The position numbers and the translations under genes are program-made. The notes under the pieces are model-generated. The model was not told the origin of the DNA. It did not search any database and saw nothing but the letters and a program-made list of their open reading frames with translations. From Ulva prolifera (taxonomy: Eukaryota; Chlorophyta; Ulvophyceae; Ulvales; Ulvaceae): 64,000 nucleotides of DNA. Where the stretch lies: contig CM041197.1 in assembly GCA_023078555.1 (NCBI GenBank), positions 1,460,501 to 1,524,500 of the forward strand. Direction: 5' to 3'. Positions 23,019 through 36,300 of this stretch are shown here, piece by piece (position 1 is the first letter of the stretch; every line of letters begins with the position of its first letter).

Positions 23019-23253
23019 CATCGACCACGCACTCTTCGTCTGTACTTGCGTTCGGAAGCACCTTGTCTGGCACATTTATATTCAGGCCGCATACATCGTC
23101 GAAGGATTTGAGTCGGGCACAGGTTCAGCTCCTGGATGAGTCTGCGCGAGGCGTGGTGTTGATCGATTCCTCCACCCCTCCAGTCGCCGACAAAGAACCA
23201 TCATACCGGCAGTGTTCAGATCCTGCATTTCGACTACATCTTGAAGATTCGAC

Positions 23254-26200
23254 ATGATAACCGAGCCGCTTGGCAGTTCGGCGGAGCCAGGCGATCATCG
23301 CAGCAAAGCCATCCCGGTTACGCTTGTGACGGGATTTCTTGGGGCTGGCAAAACTTCGCTTTTGAACAAAGTCGTTCAAATGTGTGAGGAAAAGAAGATA
23401 GCAGTCATCGAGAATGAGTTTGGCGTCGTCAACCTGGACGCTAAGCTAGGTACGCGCTACGTCTTGATCACGGACTGTACTGAGGAACGCTACGCGCCAT
23501 GTTGTGCCATCATGATCCACACCATACATCTACGCGTATTCTCTGTGGTGCACGGGAACGCATTGAAGCTTGGATAGACGATCCCACTCATTGGTGTACC
23601 TGCTGTGGCTAGGCTGCCTCTGTAGTGCTTCGAAACCGCTTCCCCTGAGCCTAAAATTACATTTGATAATAATTTTGTCTCTTTGGTGTGCTATATTTCC
23701 CGTAAGGGGCAGTGCATGTCCCCCGACACATGCTCGCATCCGAGTGTGTCGGGGCAAACGTCGGTTTGCACCTGTGAACGATGCTCATGTTTACCCATTG
23801 CGCCAGTAGTGTTATGCATGTGTAAATTGGGGCAGTCGGGATTGCCTTGGAAGCATGTGTTGGTGGTACCGCCGATTGGTGTATGTGTGAGGTGTTTCTC
23901 CCTGGTTATGCTCACATGCTGCCGGCGACCGCGCTCGCCTCAAACATGAGCATGTCATACACAGATCATAACCTTTTCCGACTAGATTACTGCCGCTTTT
24001 CTGCCGCGCCATCTCCCAGCAGCCGCCGCAGGTGACAGGGCGAACTGTCGATGCGAGCATGTTGTAGCAAGGGCCGGGACTGCTGGTACCCTCTCGAACT
24101 CTACGTAGTGAATATCATGGTGACGGTAATGGGTTTCCTGTCGATGAGAGTGCTTCAACAGCAGTCAGGCTCTATCACCCACCACGCCACCATTGACCCA
24201 CCATGCTATCAGCGCTAGTGTGGCCCATAAGCTTGAATGCGGACCGGCGCCCAAATCTATATATAACATCGCATATCGTACACATGGTGATCGTGGTGGT
24301 CGAGTGGATACTACGTCGTCGTCTGTGGACATTGTCTCTGGTCTCCTCCCGCCCAGAGCACTGCATTGTGGTGGAATGTCACCCAGGCGAGCACCGCCTT
24401 TGCCATCCACGTACTTGACGTGATTTCACCTCTTCAGGGCTGGTGTGCAGTCTCGAATCAACTACGCTCCAAGGAAGATCTCGTGACCATCTCCAATGGG
24501 TGCATCTGCTGCTCACTGAGGAAGGACATCGTGTCTGCGCTTTCCGAACTGAAGCGCCGGTCTGAAGCAGCTGGCCAACCTTACGACAACATCATCCTGG
24601 AGACCACCGGGCTGGCTGACCCCGCTCCAGTGGCCTTCACATTCTTCGCCAATCCATGGGTGAAGAGGCACTTCCAGCTAGACAGCATTGTGTATGGCCC
24701 CCTGCCCCGCACAAGAACACCCCGCATGAAGCACTGCTCTGTCCGCTACTGCTGTACATCAACACCGGCTGTGGATCCAGCCTGTAAAAGTAGGTGCCCG
24801 GGGCGCCCTGGTAGCCCATGTCCACAACTACTAGTAGTATGCTCTGCGGTGCTGATCTGCCACGCAATGGCCAGAGATCTTGTATTTTTGACCCACAGCA
24901 GGCCCCCATGCCCACAAGGACAGGTGCTGCCTGTATGCAACCCTGTGCACATCTGCGGGGGCACCCTACTGGTGCAACAGAGGTCCCTGTGCACATGCAC
25001 TACACCGCCGGCGCCCCCTGACCCCATCCCCGCCCTGCAGGACCGTTGTGGACGCGCTGCACCTGCACAAGCACCTGACGCACGCCGGCACCGCCGCCGA
25101 CAGCGGCGCGGTGAACGAGACCGTCAACCAGATCGCGTTTGCGGACATGGTGCTGCTCAACAAGATCGACCTCGTGAGCGGGGAGCAGCTGATGGCGGTC
25201 GAGGACGCGATCCGCGGCATCAACGCGATCGCGCGGCTCGTGCACACCCGCCTCGACGCGGACGACTGCCCGAACTGGATCACCCGGGTGCGTCCCCAGC
25301 CTCACCTCAGCAGTGGTTGCGTGTATGCTTGCTCGCGCTGTGAAACACAGGGACATCGGCAAGGTCGCCCGGCCTCCCATGGTGTCCGTGTGTATGCTGT
25401 ATATGCTGTGTTAGGGCTGTCTAGCCGTGCATGTTCACCGGGGGGGCGGGGGGGGGGGGGGGGGGTGCTCGAGGACATAGTGGCTCATGCGGATGTTGTG
25501 GACCGGTGCAGCCGAGATATCTCAGTGCTCTGCGGCCTGGGTGTCTGCGCCATGCTACCTGTGCGCCACCTCGGGTTGCCCCTTTCACACGTCCACTCAC
25601 ATGCCAGTGTTGGGAGGTTCTGTGGTCGCATGGAGGAGCTGCATTAGAGTTGGTCCGACTCTGGTTTTTGTTTGCCTGCAAAGCCACACACCGCCCTGCC
25701 TCTGTCATGGCAACTGGCTTCCTCGCTCAGATGTGTGTCTGCATGCGTGCAGGTCCTAGACAACAACAGCTTCTCCCTCACGCGCGCCCTCGAGATCGAC
25801 CCCCAGTTCCTCGACGCCGCGACCAGCTCCGAGGACGAGGGAGCGACAGCCGCCGAGGCGGCGACGCCCTCGGGCATGCGCGGCAACCCCGGCGGCGGCT
25901 CGTCCGTTGCGGGGCCTTCGTCCGCGATGCCCGGTATGAAGCGCTCCGGCGCGGAGGCGGGCGTGGGAGGGGACGACGGGTCGGGGGCCGAGGCGCATGA
26001 CGCGGAGGCGGCGTTCCGGGCGGGCAAGAAGCCGCGGCGCATGACGCGCGCTCTGCACGACCTCAACTTCGTGCGCTCGATCGGGATCCTGCTTCCGGGC
26101 GCGCTGGACAATTACCTGTTCAACATGTTCATGCGGGATCTACTGCTGGTGAGCTCCTGCTGAGACCTCCTCTGCCTTGCGTCCGGTCCCTGCATGCTCC

Positions 26201-27228
26201 TGTACATCCTGCCTGCAGTAGCGTGGCGTGTGTGTGTGTGTTGTGGTGTAAAGCAATGCCAGCAGGTTGGGTGAAGTGCGATGTGTGTCTGTGTGGACTG
26301 TGCCGCCGGCACTTTGCAGGACATGCAAGCATTGTGTGACATGCGTGCTGTGTTCGGTGCAGGAGCGGGGGAAGGACATCTTCCGGTCGAAGGGTACGCT
26401 GTGCATCCATGGCCAGAAGCGCATGTTCAACTTCCAGGGCGTGCACGAGACGTTCCAGTTTGCGGCGAGCAAGCTGCTCACAGAGGCCGATGCGGACAAC
26501 CCGCACAGCGAGATCGTGTTCATCGGGCGGGACCTCGACAAGGATGCCATCAAGCAGGTGTGCTCTGCGCCACAGCACCTTTCGGATGTATTTTTTTGAC
26601 GCCTGCTGCACCGATTGCTGCACACGCCCGTCCAGGATCAGATGCAGTTCATGCGGACTGTGACTGAACGCTTCCTGTGTGGCAGGACGATGCCATGCAA
26701 GATCTCAAACACCTACGCACCGGTAGTCCCACGATACTGCATGCTTCTGTTGCATGTGCATACGAGACACTCGAGGCTGGAGTAAGCGCTCGCACGATCC
26801 ACGCTGCTGCTCCTTGCATGTATGCATGTGGTGCATGCATATCAGCGCCCCAGTCCTTCATACGTGGAGCTGTGAACAGTTGCACCTCTGCTCTGCAGGG
26901 CCTCCTCTCGTGCATGTGGCGGCCGCTCCCCCCGGGCTGGGAGGAGTTCCACGACAAGAAGACACACCGGTCATACTATGTAAATAAGACCAACGGGCTG
27001 AAGACGTGGACGCGGCCTGTGGATATTGACTCATCCGAGGTCAACGACGCCGCTGGCGTGTTGGAGGGGGTGGAGGCCGGGGCGTGTGAGGACTCTCCTG
27101 AGGCTGCGCGGGTGAGCCGGAGACACAGCGCTGCAACTTCGGCGGCAGTGACTGTTCCGGACGCCGTCGCTGTCACCGAGAATCGTGCCCCGGTTCCTGA
27201 TGGTGCAGACGCGGCGAGGAGGAAGTGA
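23254..27228 (+). CDS. CobW/COG0523 metal-chaperone GTPase fused to a WW domain
   Basis: G3E-family GTPase. Relatives deliver or insert metal ions (Zn, Co) into client proteins. Exons: 23254-23449, 24451-24691, 25041-25287, 25753-26148, 26363-26557, 26899-27228. They sum to 1605 nt in frame (534 residues). Visible motifs: Walker A GFLGAGKT (27-34), IAVIENEFG, the metal-binding CxCC motif (C83, C85, C86 in SNGCICCS), [19 protein letters not shown] and the G4-like NKID (186-189). The CobW C-terminal domain is in exons 4-5 ([24 protein letters not shown]), with a low-complexity Gly/Ala/Ser insert before it. Exon 6 adds a WW domain ([10 protein letters not shown]...KTWTRP, W439 and W462) followed by a disordered tail. 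The N-terminus lacks the CPELVP-type motif that ZNG1/CBWD proteins use to bind METAP1. The intron phases join the WW exon in frame directly after the CobW domain. Confidence 0.92.
25440..25465 (+). repeat. G homopolymer in CobW intron 3
   Basis: Seven G, one C, then eighteen G on the sense strand of the CobW gene, inside the intron 25288-25752. Confidence 0.95.
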
Positions 27229-28558
27229 GGGTGGGTGGTGACGGAGCTGCGGCAGTTGCGCTGTCGGCGCGATGCTGTGTCTGTGGTGATGTTTGATGGC
27301 GGGTCAAGCTGCTCCTGGTGTCTGGTGTGCCTGTGTTGTGATTGCGGCTGCAAGCCCTGCCTGACATGTGACGCGCCCAGCGATTGGGCCCTGCGCATCA
27401 TCGCTTTTTCAAGGTCAGCCACTGGGCCATGCAGCCACGTTTCCATAGGGTGCCGTGTTGTTGACTCGGTTCCTTGCAGGCAAAATGCTCGCGGGTGCAG
27501 GGTCAGTGTGCGGGTGACAAATGAGCGGTTGTGTGATGAGAGTAGAGGCACAGTGTCGAGAGTGCTGGCACACGTTCGAACGCCGCCGGAGAGGCCATCG
27601 GTTCTGTGCAAAACCAAGTCCATGGTTTTGTCAGGCTGACGGGTTGGCGAAACCTCGTGAGGAGGATCACCGCTGTGTGGTATGTGGTCATCAGAAGTTG
27701 ATTTATGCTTCAAACGCTGGCTTTGCTGTCTACGGGATAATGTATCTGTATTGTACAACGGAATATCGATGTAATGGATGATGGCCTGGTAAATGGAATA
27801 TAGAAGCAAGCATCTCAGCTGCACATGTGCTGGGTGGGAATTACCAGGATGTCGATCTGGGGGACTGTACGGCCATGGGGAAGAAGGTAGTATGACAGAT
27901 CGTAGTTGATCCTGTAAAGCAGCATTACCGATTGGGTGGCATCTGGTTGTAGGACAATTGTGCTACAGGTTGTGTCATGGTCGTGCATTCATGCAACTCG
28001 ATACTGATATCATGGACAGTCGGCAGTGTTTCAGATGGACATTGTGTGACAACCTGGTACATTTAGGTCTTATACCATGCATGGCCTTGGCTTGGAAACG
28101 GCCTTTCCTTGGACGTGTGCACCCCAGAAGCAATGCTGGCAGGAACCACACGTGATGCTGCCTGCCTGGCACACCATGTCATGCCAGAAGGATGTTCGGA
28201 AGAGTGTGAGATAGCGCAATGTCAGCCTCCCCAGTATGATCGCCATGACATGGGTCTCAAGGCCAAGCTGACAAGATTACTCTGTGTTTGACCCTTTACA
28301 CCCGAAACTGTTTGCTCAGGCCGAGCTGATTATCTGTCCTGCTGAAAGTGTGAATGTTGTCCCTGTTCATCTCTGTGCGTGTCACACTGAACTCGGATTG
28401 GATGCACCAGAATACAGACACACAGTAGCTTACATTTGGAGCTGCTGAGGCGGGTCGCATGTTCCTCACTTGTGCTGTCGGTGTAGCAGTATGGCTACGC
28501 CACATTGGACGGGAAGCTGGTGCGTGCATGTGGTACTGAACAGTTGAAAGTGTGATGC
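27229..28558. other. Convergent 3' spacer between CobW-WW and HVA22
   Basis: About 1.3 kb between two converging genes. It probably holds both 3' UTRs. A TGTAA at 27770-27774 could serve the CobW gene; the HVA22-like gene has its own on the opposite strand at 28430-28434. An open frame at 27521-27781 is Cys-rich (CRECWHTFERRR, CVVCGHQK) but lacks splice or family support. Confidence 0.5.
28430..28434 (-). terminator. Candidate TGTAA poly(A) signal of the HVA22-like gene
   Basis: TGTAA on the minus strand about 125 nt after the stop codon at 28559. Supported by position and the known chlorophyte consensus. Confidence 0.45.
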
Positions 28559-30184
28559 TCAACGCATGCCAAACCTTCGTCGGGTCCTCTTGTTGGCAGC
28601 AGCGTCAGGGGTCTCTTGAGAGTTGTTACCAGGCCCAGTGGCTGCTGTGGAAGCAGGAATGGCAGGGATCTGCCATTGTCCATTTGGGACGGCGGGGGTT
28701 GCGCCTGTGGATCTTTCACCCTGTACAGGCACTATCCTGTGACTCGTGGGCTGACGAAACAAATATTATCAATCCACAGTCAGACGAAGCTTACGATTTT
28801 GGCAAAGCATCGAACTCGAATCGATTGTTGCAATGAGCCGGGAAACAGGTGTCGCAAACAAGCCTCACACACACACAGGGATGCAGAAAGTGATCACCAC
28901 GCTGCTGGCTACGACTCCCAGAAACTAACAAAAAACAAAAGATGCTCAGATCGTTGCAAGGTATATCACATTACCTGTTGCTGATTTGTCTGGAACTGCT
29001 GTACTGCAGCGATGAGCCCAAACATTCTCGAGCGCAGGGTCTCCTTCACCCTGAAAGTCACCAGAAGATCGAGGTTCTGTCCACCATGAAGCCACACATT
29101 GTAGAGAAATATGTGACAGTATGCAAAAAACAAACGTACCATGAAAGGTTTGATGAAATGTGATTCTGGACATATCCCTTAAAAACATCAACATGCTCGT
29201 CGATCAATGCTTGATGCTGGGTTAAAAAGGGCATCAAAAATCGGTCATAAAGGTACTCTGTGCCATTTGCACACGCCAAGAAGTACACCATTCCGATTTT
29301 GATTTCCGAGTACAACGGAAGCCTGCAATGAATGGTCAGGTTGCTGCAAATTGTCTCCGCAAGAGCAGGTAGATGTTAAAAGAGCATACCAAAAGACAAA
29401 TATGTCACCCAACCGCTCCAGGGAGGTATACAGTACGATAACGATCCTGCAAAATGCATTTTGTTTGCTTCTCGACGGCTTCTTCCGAATGCCACTGTGT
29501 TTTTTCCCTTGCTCTGAGACTTGTGGGAGGTGATCTGTTGTGGGAGGTGAGCTGCTCGTCACGAGCTCAAATGATTGTTGCGTTGCGTAGGGCGCACCAG
29601 TAAATACACCACTTCCGATGGTTGCCTTTGTTGTTCTCTACGTCTTTGAAGCACTGATAAGCTGGCCAGACGAATCCCAGAATTGTCCTGCATGCATCTG
29701 GGTAGTGCATCAAGCGAGTAGCATCCGAAGCTTTGCCGCTCAGGCATTTGCTGGACTACGCTCTAGATCTGCGAAACAGCCTTTAAACGTACGTCGCTGC
29801 CCTGCATAGTAGCGCGCTGAGCATGATGGGACAGCCTAGAATTCCTTTCAACAGCGGCAAACGTAAGCTTTTGTCCAAATGTCTTGAGAGTCGCAGCAAC
29901 CTCGGGCGGGACTGCACAGAATTCTTCGAGCTCTGATGCCGCAGCCCCTGCAAAGAATTTCAGCTACGAGTGAATGATGCTGTGTATTGGTGAGCTGGTT
30001 GTTGTTGTGGACCGCTTTGGCTTCATTCGCCGCTGACCAAACGCATTGGTAGTCCGCACCCCCAGCGCCATAGCGATGGGCAACACGGCGCTGCACATCT
30101 CCCGCGCCGATTGACAGCCTGTGCAGGCGCTTCACCACACTGTTTCGTGAGAAACAAGACTTCAGCGTCTTGCAGCAGTTCCAT
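28559..30184 (-). CDS. HVA22/REEP (TB2/DP1) family ER-membrane protein
   Basis: Membrane-curving hairpin protein of the tubular endoplasmic reticulum (family role). Exons: 30136-30184, 29793-29947, 29598-29755, 29390-29446, 29140-29322, 28975-29050, 28559-28720. They sum to 840 nt in frame (279 residues). The TB2/DP1 core, about residues 90-180, reads ILGFVWPAYQCFKDVE, then a membrane segment with TSLERLGDIFVFWLPLYSEIK, then GMVYFLACANGTEYLYDRFL, matching the family signature (P-x-Y-x-S/C-x-K-x(n)-E, W-L-P-x-Y-x-E-x-K). An N-terminal extension of about 85 polar residues and a Pro/Ala/Ser-rich tail ending in a basic RTRRRFGMR flank it. The first three exons are inferred from phase and splice sites and are less certain than the core. 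The start codon is 127 bp from that of the kinesin on the other strand. Confidence 0.88.
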
Positions 30185-30311
30185 GCGCTGCTGCATTGAT
30201 TACTCTGTTCCTGATCGCGATTCGTAGGCTACCAGCTGGCGTTGTTACCGAGAGAAATTGCCTCGAGGCGAATGCCTGAAATTGAGCCTTGAAGTGTCTC
30301 AGGGCGCCACG
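30185..30311. promoter_or_regulatory. 127-bp bidirectional promoter of HVA22-like and kinesin genes
   Basis: The whole interval between two opposing start codons. It has no TATA box and moderate GC content. Both 5' UTRs must overlap or be very short, so a shared promoter is almost unavoidable if both starts are correct. Confidence 0.55.
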
Positions 30312-33300
30312 ATGGCAATAACAGTGCTTCAAGAAAAGGAGTCGCAGAACATCAGGTGCGAGGCTTCATGATTAGAAGGGCCCGGTGGCGTGCTTTGTCC
30401 TCGACGTGGAGTACGCTGTGTGCAGCGTTTATGTCCGTGTCCGGCCTTTGAAGCCATCTATAAATGCCGCTGATTGGGAATTCAACGACACCAGCATCTC
30501 GCATTCTCGTAACGGGTGCAAGAAGGATTATGTGCTTGATAACGTCTTCCGCGACACCAGCAGCACGGATCAAGTCTATCAGCAGACAACGCAGCCTCTG
30601 GTCAAAACTGTTCTCGATGGCTTCAGCTGCACAGTGTTTGCCTATGGGCAGACCAACAGCGGCAAGACATTCACCATGCGTGGTACAAGCTCAGAGGACG
30701 GCATCGTTGGCCGAGCCGTTACCGACCTCTTCGAGAAGTTGAGGCAGCATCAAGACAGGCAATTCTGCCTGCGAGCGTCGTATATGGAGGTGAGATCTGT
30801 GCTCTTTGCGAGATTGCATGCCTGCTGCTGGCTTGTGTTGTACATCTCCTGCTCCACCTTCTCCGAGTCTGCAGATCTACAATGAAGAGGTCAACGATTT
30901 GCTCAATGAAGAAAAGCAGAACCTTAGCATCAAAATGGATCAAGATAATGGTATCATGGTTGCGGGATTGTCAGAAGTGCTTGTGTACTCCAAGCAAGAT
31001 GTTATGCGCCTGCTTGCAGCCGGTGATTCCAAACGACACATTGGTGAAACCAAGATGAATGACAAGAGCAGCAGATCGCACTCTATTTTCAAGATGGTGC
31101 GCTTCGACCATCTGAGATAGCCTTTTTACAGTGGTAGCTGCTGCAGAGGTCTCTGATGCTTACAAATGCGATGTAGGTCGTGGAGAGCACACCAATGGAA
31201 TGTGAAGGAAATGAGGAAAACTGCAACGCCATTGACTCTGCCAATTTTGCAGTCAAGATTGGCGTGCTGAATCTGGTGGATCTCGCAGGCTCAGAACGAG
31301 TGACAAAAACCGGTGCTGAGGGGTCCCGACTGAAGGAAGGGGCAAATATAAATAAGAGTCTCCTGACGCTGGGCCAAGTCATCAAGAATCTCTCTGAGGG
31401 AGCTTCACAAGCAGGCATGCATGCTCCGGGCTGTGCTATGACTTGTTTGAGCAGATCGTCAGCCTGGTTGCGAGCAATTCCACAGATTTTCATTCACGCA
31501 ACCATTTCAAGTCCGCGCACTGCAGATTGAATCTCGCAGCCAGAAAATCATAATCATGTATGCATCTAGCATTCAAGTTGCTGGCCGCTTCCCCCGACGA
31601 ATGCACATCACATGTTCCACCTACATGTTCTCCCACACACATGCAAGAAGATACTGTCCTGGTTACGTCTGTCTTTGAAAGTTCCTGTGCACCGACTTTG
31701 CACAGGGACGTTGCATATTTCCTGATGAGCAGGAACTATGCGTACAAGTGCTTGTGCACCACATCTGTACTCTGTGTTGATATGAAGAGTGTCGCAAAAA
31801 GGTGCCTCAAAGTGGCATATACATTCCTTAGGCAACAGTCGTGATTTACAGGGCGGCACATACCGTACCGAGACTCCAAGCTGACACGAATTCTGCAGCC
31901 ATCCCTTGGAGGGAATGCCAAAACGGTCATCATCTGTATGATGACGCCCGAGGCCGCACATGTTGATGAGGGCCACAACACCCTTGAATTTGCAACACGT
32001 GCAAAGAAGGTCATCAACGAAGTGGCTGCTGTTGAGACGATGACATCTGCAGCGCTGCTGAAGCGACAGGCCAACGAAATTGAGAAGCTGAAGTCTCAGT
32101 TGTGCCAGGATGGGTACGCCCTATGTCCTTTCCGCACAAACAGGTCATTGTCCAATGTTACCTGGCATCACGACCCATCCTTTGATGGCCATTCATTGCA
32201 TGCAAGCTGTGCTTGCTAGGTTTGGTTTTCAGCTGGGTCGCTTTTGCAGGAGTGAGAATGTGGCTAAAGAGATACAAGAGCTGCAGCAGAAGCTGCTGGA
32301 CATGGAGAAAGCCATGGAGATCCAGGCTGCCAGCATTGACATTGTGACAAAGGAGGTACGTGCTTTTGCTGTGAGAAACTTTCAATCAAGAGAGTAGATC
32401 ACTTCAGATGTTGATTCAATGATGTCGATTGTGCATTGCCATGATGGATGTGAGAGCATGTCACGAGAGGGTATGCTGGAGTCAGCGGACTACACTTGAT
32501 ACTATGTAATGAGGATGTGCAGTTCACATCTGCTTTGGCATAATTCACACTTGGCCTGTGAGGCCAAGATGGTTCATGGGATTGGGACTCATATGTTGGG
32601 TACAAGTGAACAACATGGTGTGCAGAAAACGTTCTTTGAGAAGAGGAACATGGACTTGATGGCGGCAAACAAGAGAGCGGCCCAGAAGCGCTCACGCATG
32701 CGGCGGGAAACGATTGCGCACTTTGGGCCTGTCACAGACGATGGAGAGGATGTGGCATCTCCTTGCAGTGGAGCCACGCGAGACAGCGAGATGTCGATTG
32801 ATGCAGGCTTCTCAGATGCAGATGCTGACCCGACCATGACAAACGGGGCACAGCCATCAGTCCTACCAGCCATCGGTGAAGACCAAGAAGCGCCTGAGAC
32901 AACAGGGACCCTCGTGGACGATGACCAGGATGGCTCTTCAAAGAAGAGATGCAGCCGTGGTGTGTCTCCTGCTGATGCAGATGGCCTCCTGTCGCACCAC
33001 AGTCATACATGCATGAATGCACACGTGCTTCTTGGCTGACGTGCGTGTTCTTTTTCAAATGACGCATGCTGCCTGGCACAGGCTCCTGTGGACCTTCTGC
33101 TTCCGCCAGTGCTGGTCCACGCCTTTATCGCGCCTCTGCCGGCGGTTCCACCGGCCAGCGGCAGCGATCTCAAGTCACAACGGAGCCGTTTGCTGAAGAG
33201 CTTCGCGGCTGTGTGCGGGACCTGAAGGCTCAGCTGGCCGAGCGGGACTCTGCACTGACCGCCGCAGGCGAGGAGCTGGCTGCGGTCCGTGCACAAGTTG

Positions 33301-36300
33301 AAAAACTTGACAACGAGAAAGAGACTACTCAAGGGGTATGCAGCCACCGGCATCCTGTTCCGTTCCGACAAACAAGTAATTGCGATGTACGGGAAAATAT
33401 GCGTGAAGCACACTCTTGCTGATGATCTTGATATGTATTGACTTGAGACAGTAGCGTCGGAGGTGCTCAGCAGTCGCAAGCAGCCCTGATTTAGTCAACG
33501 TTATCGGAATCACGCGGCATTGCCGTGCACCACGCAAAATAAACTCCCAAGCAATGTGAGGTCTGGATCTGTTGCCTTGGCCTCTCGCAGTGACGATCGG
33601 GCCGTCGTGCAGGAGCTGACGAAGGTCCAGTTTGCGCTCCAGCGCGCGCAGTACGAGCGCCGCAGCCTACAGGCGACGGAAGCGCAGGCCGCCGCAGAGA
33701 ACGACGCCGTCCGCCAGCAGAGGGACGAGGCCCTTGCACACGCGGCGAAGCTGCAGGAGAGCCTGCAGCAGTATAGCTCCAACCTGGCGGCGGTGATGGA
33801 GGAGCGGGACGCTGACGCGCAGGCCGCCGCGTCCCGGCTGCGCGAGGCGGAAGACGCCCGTCTGGCCGCAGAGCGGGCGGTTGAAAAGGCTGAGGTGGAC
33901 ATCAAGCTGCACCAGGAGCGGGACCGCAAGCGGCTGGAGGAGCTGGAGGAGCTCGCAGCGGAAGCCGCGAAGGAGCGGGAGGAGCGGGAGGTGGCGCTGC
34001 GAGACGCCGCGCAGGCCGGGGAGGGCTCGGCTCGGGTCGCGCAGGAGCTGCAGGATGCGAAGGAAGAGATTGAGCGGCTGAAGAGCCACGTCAGTGACCT
34101 GGAGAGCCGGAAGCGGCCGCCGCTATACCAGCGGAAACAGGAGGAGGAGCTCAAGGTGTGCCGCCGCCTGTAGACATGTGGTGTGTATGTGCGTGCAGAT
34201 CTTTTGTTTGTTTGTTTTTTTTCTTGCTCAGGTGCTGTCTCTTACACATTGACTGTATGGTGGATAGATACAGTGTTCTGTCAGGCCTGATGGCCTGAGA
34301 GGACTGAGCACGTGGATTGGACGGCACCAGCCTGCTTCTTGGTCTGCCATTGCCAATCCTGTGGTGTATGGTGCCTGCAGCATGTGCTGTGCCAGCGTGA
34401 GACGGTCGTGCAGTCTGTTCTGATTCATCTTCTGAAGCTTCCACGTGTCGTAGCGTGTGTGCCAACAGCATTCCATTGCCCTGAACACTCCGCAAGCAAG
34501 AGGGGCTGGTAGAGGTAGGTGTGGAATGATATATCCCATGATATATACAACACATCATCTATCCCTTGCGCATCACTCCGTGCCAAGGATCAGCGGTACA
34601 GTGGCGTTGCAATAGATTTTTCCACGGCACGGCGTGCCCAATGGTGACTCACCATGATGGCAGCGATACGAACATGTAGGCGGCTTCAGAACATGCAGCT
34701 GAGAGTGAGGCTCGCATGAATGCGGCCGAAGCAGCGCTGAAAGCCACACAGGAGGAGCTTGCCGGCGCCACCAAGGACCTTGCAGTCCTGCGTGCAGAGT
34801 CCGAACGGGCACTAGCACGGCATTCTGAACAGCTAGAGGAGTGGCGCGTCAAACATGAATACGACCTCAATGAAGCCAAAGCCTCCGCAGCAAAGGTGTG
34901 CTCTGATGCACCGTGACCATCTCCTGTCGCCAGATGTTTGTGTACAGAATGTCACATCGCCGTGACTACGATGACATGTGTAACCCCTGCACACCATACA
35001 TGTGGGTATGTGTATCAGCAGCCTGACATCGACAGCTTCCGCAGTCAGCACGGGTCAAACAAAGGACTGCACATACTGCTTGATATGCCTTGGCACACGA
35101 CCTCGGTGCTTTGGCCCACATGTGGGACTCCGCAATGCACTTGCACAGCAGATTGTGCCAACCAGGTGTGCTGCGTTCGCACATTGGGAACATAAAGGAT
35201 CACACCTTGTAGTCTCCATGTGCTGTAGTTCCCATAATGTGCAATGCGATGTATCTTTACGCCTGCTTCGACCTCGTCGAGTCATGCAATTCCTCCGTTA
35301 TGTAGCATGAACTCCCTCCCCTGCTGCATGGAACCTGTGTGCTGCACGAGGAGTTGTGCGCTTCATGTGTCTACTGGTGGGCACGCAATATAAGCTCATG
35401 CATAAAACCGAGGCCAATTTCATGATATGCAGGTGGAGTCTGCGCTTCAAGAAGAAGTGGAAGCCCTGGACAAGAAGGTCCAATTTTTCGCTGACACGGT
35501 GACAGAGCTGGATGAAGCTATGAGCAGCGAAGAAGCAGCCGCTGCCGCGAAGATTGCCGATCTTGAAGCCGAGTTACAGAAGCATGTTGCAGACCTGCAA
35601 GCTGAAAGAAGCACAAGCCGTGTGGCCCCAGCTGTTCACTGCACAATGATGCAGTATGCTGACCATAAACTGCATGGTCATGATGTTGCTTGAAGCAATG
35701 CCCTGCTTTCGAGATGGCATCTAACTGTTTTGTGCCAGTACGGCCTCGTCTGTAGCACTGACCAGTGAGGCAGGAACAAATCCCAAGCTCTGTTTACAAT
35801 CACAGGCGAATGGGAGGAGGCACTGGAACACCAGAACCAGAAAGTAGCAAAGCTGGAAGAAGAACTGGCAGCTCATGAGCGAGACCTGGAGGCGGTAAAT
35901 ACAGAAATTGCGGCGGTGCGGGCTGCCGCATCTCAAGATAAAGAGGAGGTGCTTGCTACACATGCAGCGGTTTTGGCGGCGGCAGCTGCAGCCCATGAAA
36001 CGTCGATGTTAGAGTTGTCGTCAGCACTCACTACAGCCAAGGTGCGGTCTACAGCGTGCTCGAGTCAAAGTCACATGAAGCTGTTGTATCCACTCATAGC
36101 CTTAGACTCCATATAGGATACGGTATGCATGCGTAAAAACTGAAACACTAGAGCAAGATCCTGCACCTTGACTTTTCGCTCAGGCAGTACAAGACAGCCA
36201 TGGCGATGGGCATGCAGGAGGCCCATGCTACAGAGCTGGCGGCACTAAAGGAAGAGACTTTAAGTACGCAGCAAGCAACGGAGGAAGAGCACGCACAGGC

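Noticed and set aside
27521..27781. Cys-rich 86-codon plus-strand frame (zinc-ribbon-like CxxC pairs)
   Set aside because: Lies in the 3' region of CobW-WW, with no promoter or splice context and no convincing spacing of the cysteine pairs.
33591..33612. Acceptor at 33590 for kinesin exon 9
   Set aside because: It gives a phase that does not fit exon 8. The acceptor at 33612 keeps the coiled-coil frame.
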